A stretch of DNA of 64,000 bases from Intrasporangium oryzae NRRL B-24470 (GCF_000576595.1 NZ_AWSA01000004.1:62001-126000); one strand, 5' to 3'; shown: positions 26,289 to 35,838, numbered from the stretch's first letter. Notes: generated by a model not told the origin, from the letters alone. Numbers and translations: made by a program.

Positions 26289-27047
26289 ATGGATCTCCAG
26301 CTCAGCGAGAAGCGCGTGCTCGTCACCGGCGGCACGCGCGGCATCGGCCGGGCCATCGTCGAGGCGTTCCTCGACGAGGGCGCGACCGTGGGGTACTGCG
26401 CCCGAGACGCCGACGCCGTCACGACGACGCAGGAGGGACTGCGCGGCCGGGGACCGGCCACGGGCTCGGTCGTCGACGTCGGCGACGCCGAGGCCCTCGC
26501 CGCATGGGTGGACGCCTGCGCGCAGGCGATGGGCGGCATCGACGTCGTCGTCGCCAACGTCAGCGCCCTCGCCATCCCTGACACAGAGGAGAACTGGCAG
26601 CGCAGCCTCAACGTCGACGTCATGCACACGGTGCGTCTGGTGCGAGCGGCCATGCCCCACCTCGAGCGGAGCGACGCCGCGTCGATCATCGCCATCTCCA
26701 GCGTCTCGGGGCGCGAGTCCGACTTCGCCTCGGGGCCCTACGGCACCGCGAAGACCGCGATCGTCGGCTACATCCACGGGCTCGCGTTCCAGCTGGCTGA
26801 CAAGGGGATCCGCGCCAACACGGTCTCGCCGGGCAACACCTACTTCGAGGGCGGTGTGTGGGCGTCCATCGAGACCGGCGACCCGGCGCTCTTCGAGATG
26901 GCGGTGGGGCTCAACCCGACCGGCCACATGGGCACCCCGGCGGAGGTCGCCGCGCCGGTCGTCTTCCTCGCCAGCCCCGTGGCCAGCCGGATCAGTGGCA
27001 CGAACCTCGTCGTCGACGGCGCCCTCACACGGGGCATCCAGCTGTAG
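26289..27047 (+). CDS. Short-chain dehydrogenase/reductase (SDR)
   Basis: 252 residues. Classical SDR: VLVTGGTRGIGRAIVEAFL, the structural NVSA, catalytic Ser in ISSVSGRES, YGTAK (catalytic Tyr and Lys) and SPGNTYFEGG. NAD(P)H-dependent reduction or oxidation of an alcohol, ketone or acyl intermediate; substrate not known. ATG 26289 follows a clean AAAGGCCGAGACC leader. The preceding hairpin sets it apart from the amidase unit. Confidence 0.9.
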   Translation: MDLQLSEKRVLVTGGTRGIGRAIVEAFLDEGATVGYCARDADAVTTTQEGLRGRGPATGSVVDVGDAEALAAWVDACAQAMGGIDVVVANVSALAIPDTEENWQRSLNVDVMHTVRLVRAAMPHLERSDAASIIAISSVSGRESDFASGPYGTAKTAIVGYIHGLAFQLADKGIRANTVSPGNTYFEGGVWASIETGDPALFEMAVGLNPTGHMGTPAEVAAPVVFLASPVASRISGTNLVVDGALTRGIQL

Positions 27048-27233
27048 CCCGCTCGTTCTCGGTTCCCGTCGGCGATCGGGCATCCCCGGCCGGCGACCCG
27101 GTGCTGCAGTCGAGAAAGTTCGGGCGTTTCGCCCTCCTTGACCGACGAGCGGGTCTAGCGTCGCGAGAGGGTCGCCGAAGGGGACGGCCTGACCGGCGGG
27201 GCACACCTGCCGCCGCCGTGGAGGTGAGCATCC

Positions 27234-28772
27234 ATGTCGAATTCCGTATCTCGGGGGAGATCACGCCGGTTCCTCGTCGCCGCCACCGCGGTGACGTTGG
27301 GCGCGGGCACGGCCCTCACCGCGACCGCCCTCGGGGCGAGCGCGTCAGGCCAGGCCGCCTCGACCTACATCGTCCTCGCTCGTGACGGCGCCGCTGCGGG
27401 AGGCGCGTCCCGGGCGGTCACCGCTGCCGGGGGCACCGTCGTCGCGTCGTACGACGCGATCGGGGTCGTCATCGCCCGTTCGTCATCCGCAGACTTCGCC
27501 GCGACCGTGAGTGGCCGCAGCGGCATCCAGGGCGTCTCGGCGACAGCCGGGTTCGCGACGAAGGTCGGTGACACGACAGACGGCGCGAGCGATGCGACGA
27601 GCGACACCGCACCCGCTGCACCGGCGGCGCCGACGACGTGGGGCGACTCGCTCTCCGGGCTCCAGTGGGACATGAGGCAGATCAAGGTGCCCGAGGCACA
27701 GGCGATCAATGCGGGGAGCTCCTCCGTGCTCGTCGGTGACATCGACACCGGCCTCGACTTCACCCACCCCGACCTCGCGCCGGTCTACGACGCGGCCAAC
27801 AGCACCGACTGCACCAGCGGTGCGTCGGCACCTCTTGCGATCGGTAATGACGCGAACGGTCACGGCACCCACACCGCCGGCACGATCGCGGCAGCCGCGA
27901 ACGGCACGGGGATCGTCGGGGTGGCGCCAGGCGTGCGCATCGCCGGGATCCGTGCCGGAGACGCCGACGGTTTCTTCTTCCCCGAGGCGGTGGTCTGCAG
28001 CTTCATGTGGGCGGCAACGCACGGCGTCACCGTCACGAACAACAGCTACTTCGCCGACCCGTACCTCTTCAACTGCAAGAACGACCCGGTGCAACGCGCC
28101 ATCTGGGAGGCCGAGCGTCGCGCGATCCGGTATGCCCAGGCCCGGGGCGTCACCGTCGTCGCGGCCCAAGGCAACTTCGCCGACGACCTCTCGCACCCCA
28201 CGATGGACAACCAGAGCCCCGACAACACGACTCCCGTTGACCGCACCGTCACGAACGCCTGTGCGGTCGTTCCCGTCGAGGTCTCGGGTGTCGTCGGCGT
28301 CACGGCGACAGGAAACCTGCAGATGAAGTCCTTCTACTCGTCGTACGGCATCTCGACCGCCGACGTCGCGGCCCCCGGCGGTGACTCGATCCTCCAGCGC
28401 ACGGCAGCCTCGCCCAACGGGCGCGTCCTGTCCGACTGGCCGCTCGGCGCCATCAACAACTGTCTGGCGAGCCGCCGGCTCTTCGAGAACGGCTCGCTGT
28501 ACTGCTACCAGCAGGGCACGTCGATGGCCTCCCCGCACGCCGTGGGGGTCGCCGCCCTGATCGCGAGCACGACAGGCGCTCGAGGCGGAGCCCTCGCCGC
28601 GGCCCTGACGGGTGCCACCAACTCGCTCTCGTGCCCGGCCGACGTGTCGATGTACGCCTTCTTCCCGAGCCAGCTCGACCTCACGACGCCGCAGACCTGC
28701 TCCGGCGGCGTGGGCCACAACAGCTGGTTCGGCTCTGGCGAGGTCGACGCGTTCAAGGCCGTCTCGCACTGA
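27234..28772 (+). CDS. Secreted S8 (subtilisin-like) serine protease
   Basis: 512 residues. Basic N-terminus with a hydrophobic core (FLVAATAVTLGAGTALTATA) and signal cleavage about residue 40; then an I9-like propeptide (TYIVLARDGAAAGG). The catalytic triad is Asp171 (VGDIDTGLD), His210 (GHGTHTAG) and Ser430 (GTSMASPH), with oxyanion Asn in AAQGNFADD. Extracellular protein breakdown. GGAGGTG precedes ATG 27234. There is no C-terminal anchor. The terminator to its right is shared with the opposing transporter gene. Confidence 0.92.
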   Translation: MSNSVSRGRSRRFLVAATAVTLGAGTALTATALGASASGQAASTYIVLARDGAAAGGASRAVTAAGGTVVASYDAIGVVIARSSSADFAATVSGRSGIQGVSATAGFATKVGDTTDGASDATSDTAPAAPAAPTTWGDSLSGLQWDMRQIKVPEAQAINAGSSSVLVGDIDTGLDFTHPDLAPVYDAANSTDCTSGASAPLAIGNDANGHGTHTAGTIAAAANGTGIVGVAPGVRIAGIRAGDADGFFFPEAVVCSFMWAATHGVTVTNNSYFADPYLFNCKNDPVQRAIWEAERRAIRYAQARGVTVVAAQGNFADDLSHPTMDNQSPDNTTPVDRTVTNACAVVPVEVSGVVGVTATGNLQMKSFYSSYGISTADVAAPGGDSILQRTAASPNGRVLSDWPLGAINNCLASRRLFENGSLYCYQQGTSMASPHAVGVAALIASTTGARGGALAAALTGATNSLSCPADVSMYAFFPSQLDLTTPQTCSGGVGHNSWFGSGEVDAFKAVSH

Positions 28773-28787
28773 CCGATCTGCATGACG

Positions 28788-28831
28788 TATGCCGCTCAGC
28801 CCGCGAGCGCTCCCGGGCTGAGCGGCATCCG
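28788..28831. terminator. GTATGCC palindrome between convergent genes, decayed right end
   Basis: GTATGCCGCTCAGCCCGC at the left; right arm GGGCTGAGCGGCAT pairs over 14 bp, but the final three bases are TCC rather than TAC. Lies between the subtilase stop (28772) and the ThrE-like stop (28854). Same family as 13.45, 21.2 and 33.5 kb. Confidence 0.8.
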
Positions 28832-28853
28832 TGCTGGCCCACTGCGCTCCGCC

Positions 28854-30236
28854 TCAGATCCCGCGCCAGGTGGAGGTGATCCTGCCGACCCTTTCGGACA
28901 CTCCGGCCCCGACGAGGACCCCGACCGCGATCGCGACGATGGACATCAGGGCGTTGAGGAAGTCGGTCAGGCCCGCAGCCTCGTCCGCGCCGACCAGTTG
29001 GGCGACGCCCTGGAGCCCGAGGGCCCCGGGAACGAGCAGCCAGAAGGTGGGCAGGAAGGTGACGGGCACAGGAGGTCCGCTGCGTCGGCTCTGGATCAGG
29101 TAGCACAAGGGCAGAATGACCGCCGCCGAGACGAAGCTCCCACCGAGCGAACCGAGGAGACGCCCGGTCCCCGCCTGGACGGCGTAGGCGGTGTACAGCA
29201 CGAGGAGGAGCCAGGCCAGGGTGCCCCGCGGCGCGGACGAGGCAAGGTACTGCCCGAGGCCGAAGACGAGCACCCCGACCCAGGGAGCCCACAGTCCGAG
29301 TGCATGAGCGGCAGGGCTGCCCGAGCCCGAGATCGGCCCGGCAACCTGCGCGCCCATGGCGATCCCGAACGTCAGCAGCAGGAGACGCTCGAGCCCGTAG
29401 ACGAGCCGGGATGAGCCCGCGAGCATGTCGCCCGTGGACAGCTCGACAGTCGCCATGGTGAGCGCGGCCCCGGGGAGGAAGGTGACGAGCGCCGGGACCA
29501 CGATGTCGAGCGGGGCGACGTCAATGAGCTCGGCAACCCACTCGAACACGAGCCACGTCACGGCGAAGGCGGTCGCCACCGGGAGCACGAGCGACAGGGT
29601 GGCCTCCCGGTCCGCCCACCATCGCATGCCTCCCACCAGCAGACCGAGAACCAGGTACACGGGCAGGGCGGTCAGCGTGGGGTTGAGCATGAGCCCGAGA
29701 CCGACGGTGAGGATGCCGCTGCCGAGAATCGCGACGAGGGCGCCGAACCTCGGGGGCGAGGTGAGCAGGTCGTGGAGCCGCCGGTGTGCTCCCTCGACGT
29801 CGAGGGCGGCATGGCGGATGTCGTCGATGAGCCGGTAGAGCGCGTCCACCTGGTCGAGTCGCAACGGCGCGCTCGTGCCGGCCTCGAAGTCCATCGTGCT
29901 GGTGTTCCCCGTGTCGATCCGCACGAAGACACCAGTGGGTACGACGAAGAAGGTCACACCCGTGGCGGCATAGACCGTCGCGACCTGCTCGAGGATCTGG
30001 GTGACGCGGTCTGCGGGGTCTCCCGCACGCGACATCGCGATGCCGAGCTTGCGAAGCAGGTCGAGAACCGCCGCGGGCGGCTGAGCGCTAATGGGCTCGG
30101 GGGCCGGTGCCTCGGACGTGGTCCGCCGCGCCGCGGCGTCGGCGAGGTGCGCCCACAGGCGCTTGCGCTGCGACTCGAGCCATCGGGCGACGGAAGGGCC
30201 GCGCTCCGGGGCCGGGGGAGGTGCGTGACCGCTCAC
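28854..30236 (-). CDS. ThrE-family threonine/serine exporter-like membrane protein
   Basis: About 460 residues from GTG 30236 (start uncertain; no strong ribosome site). N-terminal soluble region (RLGIAMSRAGDPADRVTQIL) is the DUF1212/ThrE domain, followed by some 10 hydrophobic helices (VYLVLGLLVGGMRWW, LVTFLPGAALTMATVELS, LVVPGALGLQGVA). ThrE exports threonine and serine across the membrane using the proton motive force. Family confidence is good; substrate is by homology. Confidence 0.8.
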   Translation of the reverse strand: MSGHAPPPAPERGPSVARWLESQRKRLWAHLADAAARRTTSEAPAPEPISAQPPAAVLDLLRKLGIAMSRAGDPADRVTQILEQVATVYAATGVTFFVVPTGVFVRIDTGNTSTMDFEAGTSAPLRLDQVDALYRLIDDIRHAALDVEGAHRRLHDLLTSPPRFGALVAILGSGILTVGLGLMLNPTLTALPVYLVLGLLVGGMRWWADREATLSLVLPVATAFAVTWLVFEWVAELIDVAPLDIVVPALVTFLPGAALTMATVELSTGDMLAGSSRLVYGLERLLLLTFGIAMGAQVAGPISGSGSPAAHALGLWAPWVGVLVFGLGQYLASSAPRGTLAWLLLVLYTAYAVQAGTGRLLGSLGGSFVSAAVILPLCYLIQSRRSGPPVPVTFLPTFWLLVPGALGLQGVAQLVGADEAAGLTDFLNALMSIVAIAVGVLVGAGVSERVGRITSTWRGI

Positions 30237-30395
30237 GTGACCAAGCGTCGTCCCCTTCGAAGCGGAGGGCCTAGCCCGCCACGGATGATGTTGGTTCCCG
30301 CCGACGACCGTCCCTCGAAGGGAAAGGCGGCCCGTCCGGGCGGTTGTCACGGCCCAGACGGCCCGGCAGACGTCGCGGCCGGCCGCGAGGGGAGC

Positions 30396-30767
30396 TCAGC
30401 CCTTGTCGTCCCAGGGGGCGGTCTCGTCCATCTTCGCGTAGTACTTCGCGAGGTGGCTCTTCACGCGGTCGACGTCTCGACTCGGCAGGTCGACGCCGCC
30501 CCTGGACCCCTGCATCACCGCAGCCGCCGCCATGACCCCGCGTGGCACCGCGACGAGCCTGCCGCCGACCACGTCGGCGATGAGGAGCTTGTAGGCCGTG
30601 AAGTTGTCCTTCTTGTCCGCGTCGTACCAGACGTGCGCGTCGCGGTAGCGCTCGTTGGGCCCGTCGTCGGCCTTCGCCCACGAACGCACCCTCGACTCCG
30701 CGGCGTCGCCGTCCCACTGGCGGTCGCGGTCGGCCAGTGGGAGGTCCTGGAAGCTGGTCACAGCCAT
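30396..30767 (-). CDS. Small conserved protein, possibly phage-derived domain
   Basis: 123 residues, acidic to neutral. Sequence blocks WDGDAAESRVRSWA, AYKLLIADVVGGRLVAVPRG and AAAAVMQGSRGGVDLP are, from memory, like a domain found beside HK97 prohead protease or in single actinobacterial hypothetical proteins. No phage genes surround it. ATG 30767 preceded by GGAGACGAGCC-like spacing. The identity is suggestive only. Confidence 0.5.
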   Translation of the reverse strand: MAVTSFQDLPLADRDRQWDGDAAESRVRSWAKADDGPNERYRDAHVWYDADKKDNFTAYKLLIADVVGGRLVAVPRGVMAAAAVMQGSRGGVDLPSRDVDRVKSHLAKYYAKMDETAPWDDKG

Positions 30768-30858
30768 GGCTCGTCTCCTTCGCGTCGGGACTGGATGCTG
30801 TTCAGATGCCCTGTCCCATACCCGACCGGGCAGCCGGCAACCACCGATGCCCCGTCCT

Positions 30859-32334
30859 TCAGCTCGGCCGCGTCAGCGCGGTGATCTGCTCGCCGACGAG
30901 CTGCGTGAGCAGGTCCTGCTCCGGGACCACGTCGGGGTCGGCGACGGTCGTGACGACGAGGCGACCGGCATACGAGAGGACGTCGAAGCACACCCCGACG
31001 TTTCCCGGGGTGAGGGCGAAGGGCACGACCCTGGCGACGCGTCGGCCGGCGAAGTGGAGCGTCGCCGAGGGGCCGCGCACGTTGGTGACGAACGTGTGGA
31101 CGAGGCGCTGGTGGTCGATGAAGACCTGGAAGAGGCCCATGCGGCCGAGGAGGCGGAACACCACGCCGAGCGGGACCGCCGAGGCACCCTTCGACCCCGC
31201 CGCCCTCTGACGGCTGGTCCTCGCCGCGACGACGGCGAGGCGCTCCCCGGGGTGCGCCGACACCGGCACGGCGACGGGTGCAACGCCGGTGTCGTTGCCC
31301 AGGCGATCGGCCGTCGTCGACCGCCGCACGGAGACCGGCACGGAGACCACGAGCTCGTCCGGGTGCTCGCCGCGTTGGGCCAGCACGCCGCCGACGGCCC
31401 CGCCGATGGCCGAGAGCAGCAGGTCGTTGACGGTGCACCCATGGGCGTGTGCCGCCTCTCGAACGTCGGCCAGAGCGACTTCGACGGTGCTCAGCCGGCG
31501 CCGGGAACCCGTCGGGCGGTTGAGCGAGGTCCGCGCGGCGAGCCTCAACCCACGGCGATCCGCACGAACACCTTCACGCCGGGCTCCACGGCCTCCCGTG
31601 CTCGCGCTCGCGCCACCGCGCGCCACCATGAGCTCTCTGACCCCACGCACGGCCGCTCGTGCGCTGCCCCAGGCATGACCGAGGGCGACCAGCCGGTCGT
31701 GGCCGGCATCCGCCCTGAGCGTGTGCGACGACGGCCGAGCCACGGGCGCGAGATCCCGGGACGCGGCTCCGGAACCAGCCCTGTCGTCGTCATCGCTCGG
31801 GTCGCAGAGCTCGGCCAGCACGGCCAGCCCGCCCAACCCGTCGGTCAGGACGTGGTGGATGACCAGGATGAGCGCGCCGCGCCCGTCCGGCAGGCCGCTG
31901 ACCCAGCACGCCGCCCAGAGTGGCCGGTCGCGGGGCAGCCTCGTGCAGGCGAGGTCGGCGGCGACACGCAGCAGCTCCGTCTCGTCGTGGGCGACGCGGC
32001 CCGTCACGTGCCGTTCGATCGCGAAGGCCGCATCGTCGACCCAGACCGGCCGCCCCGCACCGATCGGCACCGTCTCGAGGACCTGACGCAGCCGGGGGAC
32101 CCGGCAGACCCTGCGACCGAGCAGGCTGCGCACCGCCGCGAGGTCGAGCTCGGCGCCGCCGTCGCCAGCCCCCTCGCCGCCGCCGTCCATGACGAGCACG
32201 GCCCCGATGTTCGTCGGCACCGGTCCGCGGTCGGTCGCGAGAGTCGTGAGGTCGTTGGGGCTGATCCGCTCGATCCCCGGTCGCGCGACGACCGGATGCG
32301 GGCGCGCCTGCACGGGTTCCGCCGATGGCTTCAC
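30859..32334 (-). CDS. WS/DGAT wax ester synthase/diacylglycerol acyltransferase
   Basis: About 491 residues from GTG 32334 (start provisional). The active site HHVLTDG (HHxxxDG type) lies at about 145, and the C-terminal DUF1298 domain is present (LGNDTGVAPVAVPVS, TNVRGPSATLHFAGR). Makes triacylglycerol or wax ester storage lipid from acyl-CoA, as in mycobacteria. No adjacent lipid genes. The first 20 residues of the longer open frame look unlike coding sequence. Confidence 0.85.
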   Translation of the reverse strand: MKPSAEPVQARPHPVVARPGIERISPNDLTTLATDRGPVPTNIGAVLVMDGGGEGAGDGGAELDLAAVRSLLGRRVCRVPRLRQVLETVPIGAGRPVWVDDAAFAIERHVTGRVAHDETELLRVAADLACTRLPRDRPLWAACWVSGLPDGRGALILVIHHVLTDGLGGLAVLAELCDPSDDDDRAGSGAASRDLAPVARPSSHTLRADAGHDRLVALGHAWGSARAAVRGVRELMVARGGASASTGGRGARREGVRADRRGLRLAARTSLNRPTGSRRRLSTVEVALADVREAAHAHGCTVNDLLLSAIGGAVGGVLAQRGEHPDELVVSVPVSVRRSTTADRLGNDTGVAPVAVPVSAHPGERLAVVAARTSRQRAAGSKGASAVPLGVVFRLLGRMGLFQVFIDHQRLVHTFVTNVRGPSATLHFAGRRVARVVPFALTPGNVGVCFDVLSYAGRLVVTTVADPDVVPEQDLLTQLVGEQITALTRPS

Positions 32335-32547
32335 CTTTCGACGGTAACCCTGGAGCTCGGGTACGCGGCCCGATCGGACGTGCCGCGGCACGAACCGTGG
32401 CTCCGGACGGGACCCGGCCGCATACGGCGTTGCGACGGTTCTGTCTGTCTATGTCCTCACATCGGCCCCACGGCGGCCGGTGACGGCGGGAGGATGAGGG
32501 TGGGCGGGCAGTCGGTCCCGGCCCTCACACCTCGGGAAGGGGTATAC

Positions 32548-33453
32548 ATGAACGCCCAGAAAGGTTCGATCCTCGTCGGCTACGACGGCTCGGTCGGATC
32601 CCGGGTCGCGCTCGACTGGGCCGCCGAGACGGCTCACCGCCAGGGCAAGAAGCTCACCCTGCTGCACTGCGTCGACCTCGCCATGGTGCCCGCCTTTCCC
32701 GCCTACGACCCGGTCCACATCGCTCCCTCCCTGCGAGAGGTGTCCCGAGCGGTCCTCGACGCCGGCGTCCTTCGCGCGCAGAAGGTCCTCGACCCGAAGG
32801 ACGTCGCGATGCTCCACGCGATCGGCAGCCCGTCCGCCGAGCTCGTCGACAGCTCCAAGGACCACGACCTCGTCGTCATGGGGTGCCGCGGCCGCGGACG
32901 CCTGCTCGGCGGCCTGCTCGGGTCGACCGCCTATGCCGTGACGGCGCACGCACACTGCCCGGTCGTCGTCGTGCGCAGCCAGGTGCGCGAGCATCCCGAC
33001 GACCTCGTGATGCCCGGACCGGACCGCCGCGTCATCGTCGGCGTCGACGACTCCGACGAGTCGGTGCGCGCGCTCGAGATGGCCGCCCAGCTCGCCGACG
33101 CGTCCGGCGCGCAGCTTCACATCGTCCGCGTCGCGATGGCCGTGTCCATGGAGGCGTGGACCTACGCCGAGACCGCCAAGGCCGGGACGTCCCAGACCCA
33201 CGAGCTGCGCGACCACGCCGAGGAGACGGTGCGCCGGGCCGCGGACCACGTCCGTGCCGCCTACCCCAACGTCTCGATCGAGACCGAGGTCCTCTACGGC
33301 GACGCCGGCCATACCCTCGCCGAGCTCGGCGAGCGCGCGGGCCTCATCGTCGTCGGTTCACGCGGGCGTGGCGGCTTCTCCGGGCTGCTTCTCGGCTCGG
33401 TCAGCCACACGGTCATCCACGAGGCGAGCTGCCCCGTCATGGTCGTGCGCTAG
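32548..33453 (+). CDS. Universal stress protein with two UspA domains
   Basis: 301 residues, ATG 32548 with GGGAAGGGG upstream. Tandem UspA domains at about 6-145 and 160-301; each has the ATP-binding GxxGxG...S/T pattern (MGCRGRGRLLGGLLGST and VGSRGRGGFSGLLLGS). Tandem USPs bind ATP and help survival in dormancy or stress in mycobacteria. Its promoter region is AT-enriched but no operator was recognised. Ends near a shared palindrome. Confidence 0.92.
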   Translation: MNAQKGSILVGYDGSVGSRVALDWAAETAHRQGKKLTLLHCVDLAMVPAFPAYDPVHIAPSLREVSRAVLDAGVLRAQKVLDPKDVAMLHAIGSPSAELVDSSKDHDLVVMGCRGRGRLLGGLLGSTAYAVTAHAHCPVVVVRSQVREHPDDLVMPGPDRRVIVGVDDSDESVRALEMAAQLADASGAQLHIVRVAMAVSMEAWTYAETAKAGTSQTHELRDHAEETVRRAADHVRAAYPNVSIETEVLYGDAGHTLAELGERAGLIVVGSRGRGGFSGLLLGSVSHTVIHEASCPVMVVR

Positions 33454-33480
33454 CAGACGGCCTCGTCCGGACCCCATCAC

Positions 33481-33528
33481 GAGGTATGCCGCTGGGTGGG
33501 CGCTGGTGCCCACCCAGCGGCATACCTC
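33481..33528. terminator. GTATGCC palindrome between convergent genes, 21-bp arms
   Basis: GAGGTATGCCGCTGGGTGGG with its perfect inverse complement around a 6-base loop. Lies after the stress-protein stop and before the PQQ-like gene's own hairpin. Inner stem (GGTGGG/CCCACC) differs from the other copies but stays paired. Confidence 0.85.
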
Positions 33529-33599
33529 TTGCCCCCTTCATGGACGTGTGGTTAGGGGATCCCCCGACTGGGTATGGCGGGGACCGGGTGGCGCGAAGG

Positions 33600-33636
33600 A
33601 GGCGGGCCCGGCCCGGGGTGACTGCCGGGCCCGCCT
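33600..33636 (-). terminator. Hairpin after the PQQ-like propeller gene
   Basis: Arms AGGCGGGCCCGGC and GCCGGGCCCGCCT with an 11-base loop, 13 bases past the stop at 33649. Confidence 0.7.
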
Positions 33637-33648
33637 CTCGCGACGCGC

Positions 33649-35217
33649 CTACTTACCCTTGATGGAGAACGCGTAGAACGTCGTGCTCGGGGTGCCGAGA
33701 CCGAAGCGGCCGTAGCCGTTGCCCCAGTAGACGACGCCCTGGTTGCTGATCGCCGGACCGGCGTTGCTCGAGCCCTCGCCGACGAGATCCTTGAGGATGG
33801 CACCGGTGGCCGCGTCGAACGCGTACATGTGTCCGCTCATCGACCCTCCGTAGAGCACGCCGTTCGAGACCGAGACGGCGCCGAGGGGGGAGTCGGCACT
33901 CGGGTCGGGCACCTGCCACAGGACCTGCCCGCTCGCCGGGTCGAGGGCCGCGAACGAGCCGTAGGCGGGCAACGTCGACCCGTTCGGGTACGGCTGCCGG
34001 TTCCAGTTGGCCTCGGCGACGTAGATGCGCTTGCCGTCCGTCGCCGTGCCCCACTCGATCCCACCGAGGGTCGAGCCCGGCCCGGCCTGGGTCGACCAGA
34101 CGATCTCGCCCGTCGTGGCGTCGAGGGCCCAGTAGATGCCGCTCTTCGCCCCGGCGCCGACGAGGTCGCGCTTCTTGCCGTTCGTCGTCGCCGAGAACAG
34201 GTTCGGACCCGATCCGAAGTCGAAGTCCGGACCTGCGGCAACCGGGCAGTTGGGCACGCCGACGATGCACGAGACGATCCAGTCGTCGAAGCCCTGGACG
34301 CCCGTGCTCCACTTGACCAGACCGGTCGCCGGGTCGAGCGCCATCACGGCGTCGACGTGGTCGCTGGGGTCGAGGCACTGAGCCGGGGACCCGCCGTCGA
34401 GCTGGCACTGCTTGACGGCCGGCGGGACCGAGTAGTTGTTGCCGGTGGTGATGTACACCGCGCCCGTCTTCGCGTCGATGGCCGGGGTGCTGCCCCAGAC
34501 GGCCCCGCCCGAGTAGCCCTCGGGCACCGTGTAGGTCGTCCAGATGACCTGGCCGCTCGCTGCGTCGACCGCACTGAACGAGCCACGGAAGGTGCAGCAC
34601 TCGTAGCCGGGGATGAAGGCCGCGACGTTCTCCTCCGCAGAGGCGGCGCCCACGTAGATGACGCCGTTCCGGACGATCGGTGACTGCGTGATGATCGAGT
34701 AGATGCTCGGGTTGATCACCGAGCTCCAGAGGAGCTCACCGGTATTGGCGTTGATGGCGAGCAGCCGGGCAGGTCGCGGCGTCAAGAAGCTCCCGCCGCC
34801 CTGGTCGCCGATGTAGACGACGTCGCCGACGACGGCCGGGCTCGTGCGCGACACGAGGGTCGGGTCGTCGTTGTAGCCGTAGTCGGAGAGCTTCTTCTGC
34901 CAGACGAGGGTGCCGGTCGTGGCATCGACCTTGTTGAGATAGCCACCCCAGTCGGGGAAGTAGACGGCCTTGCCGACGACGGCCGGTGTCGCCGACACGT
35001 CGCCATGCGTCGTGAAGGTCCACTTCGTGGCCAGCAGCCGGGCGTTGCCGGGGGAGATGGCCGTCTGCGCCGGGTTGGAGCGCGAGTTGGCATAGTCGTG
35101 ACCACCCATGGTCCAGCTCTGGGTATCGGCGGACGTGAGGGTGGCGGGGACGAGCACGGCGAGAAGTGCCGCCGTGAGGCTGGTCAGGATCAAGCGGGTC
35201 GTGCGGATCGAACTCAT
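33649..35217 (-). CDS. Secreted PQQ-type beta-propeller (polyvinyl-alcohol-dehydrogenase-like)
   Basis: 522 residues. ATG 35217 preferred over the GTG 12 bases upstream, which is itself part of the GGAG ribosome site. Signal peptide about residues 1-30 (LILTSLTAALLAVLVPAT). Repeated propeller blades contain AxDxxTGxxxW motifs, for example VDATTGTLVWQKKLSD and ALDATTGEIVWSTQAG, as in quinoprotein alcohol dehydrogenases and PVA dehydrogenase. No cytochrome CxxCH motif. Probably oxidises an alcohol outside the membrane, with PQQ supplied or not; cofactor use is inferred. Confidence 0.8.
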   Translation of the reverse strand: MSSIRTTRLILTSLTAALLAVLVPATLTSADTQSWTMGGHDYANSRSNPAQTAISPGNARLLATKWTFTTHGDVSATPAVVGKAVYFPDWGGYLNKVDATTGTLVWQKKLSDYGYNDDPTLVSRTSPAVVGDVVYIGDQGGGSFLTPRPARLLAINANTGELLWSSVINPSIYSIITQSPIVRNGVIYVGAASAEENVAAFIPGYECCTFRGSFSAVDAASGQVIWTTYTVPEGYSGGAVWGSTPAIDAKTGAVYITTGNNYSVPPAVKQCQLDGGSPAQCLDPSDHVDAVMALDPATGLVKWSTGVQGFDDWIVSCIVGVPNCPVAAGPDFDFGSGPNLFSATTNGKKRDLVGAGAKSGIYWALDATTGEIVWSTQAGPGSTLGGIEWGTATDGKRIYVAEANWNRQPYPNGSTLPAYGSFAALDPASGQVLWQVPDPSADSPLGAVSVSNGVLYGGSMSGHMYAFDAATGAILKDLVGEGSSNAGPAISNQGVVYWGNGYGRFGLGTPSTTFYAFSIKGK

Positions 35218-35412
35218 ATCGGTCTCCACGGCTGACGAGGAGCCCCCCGAGCGCGCCGACGGCGGGATACCGGGCGCACCGCCTCGTGACCCCCTGACCC
35301 TGACCCGAACGAGACGGCGACTCGACGCTACGCGCGTCGAGCCGCCGTTTCAGGTGATTGGGAGAACTTCCGGCGCTGCGCCGACGGGCGTCCTGCCGGC
35401 GGTGGCCGGGTC

Positions 35413-35838
35413 TCAGCCGCCGAGGGTCGTCGCCACGCGCTCGAGAGCCTCGTCCCACCGGTGCTTGTCGCCGGGGCCGTCCTCGGCGATGCCGAGTCCC
35501 TCGTGGTAGAGGTCGAGGCGCGTCCCCGTGCCGTCCTCCACGAGGTGGACGTCGACGAGGCTGAGCGGGCCGTCCTCGGCCGGGTGCCACGTGACGCGCA
35601 GCTGTTCGAGGGGGTGGTAGCTGCGGACCACTCCGTGCGGGCCGTCGGCGCTGTGCCACGACTGGCCCTTGCTGCCGAGGGTCACGCCCGGGCCGAGGAG
35701 CGCCTCGGTCCCGCGCGGACTGATGAGGTGCTCCCACACCTTCGCGACGGGCGCCTCCACGGTCACGCTGGCGTGCACGCCGGCGGGCGACCCCTCGAGC
35801 TCGGCGTCCTCGGGGATCGACTGCGTTGAACTGCTCAT
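35413..35838 (-). CDS. SRPBCC (START-like) domain protein
   Basis: 141 residues from ATG 35838 with GGAGGTGCCC upstream. Polyketide-cyclase/START-like fold: VHASVTVEAPVAKVWEHLIS, then RVTWHPAEDGPLSLVDVHL, then GTRLDLYHEGL and a C-terminal helix. Close to the activator-of-Hsp90-like (AHSA1) subgroup, which bind hydrophobic ligands. Role unknown. A short ctcgacg...cgcgtcgag inverted repeat sits in the upstream gap at about 35,320-35,342. Confidence 0.8.
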   Translation of the reverse strand: MSSSTQSIPEDAELEGSPAGVHASVTVEAPVAKVWEHLISPRGTEALLGPGVTLGSKGQSWHSADGPHGVVRSYHPLEQLRVTWHPAEDGPLSLVDVHLVEDGTGTRLDLYHEGLGIAEDGPGDKHRWDEALERVATTLGG

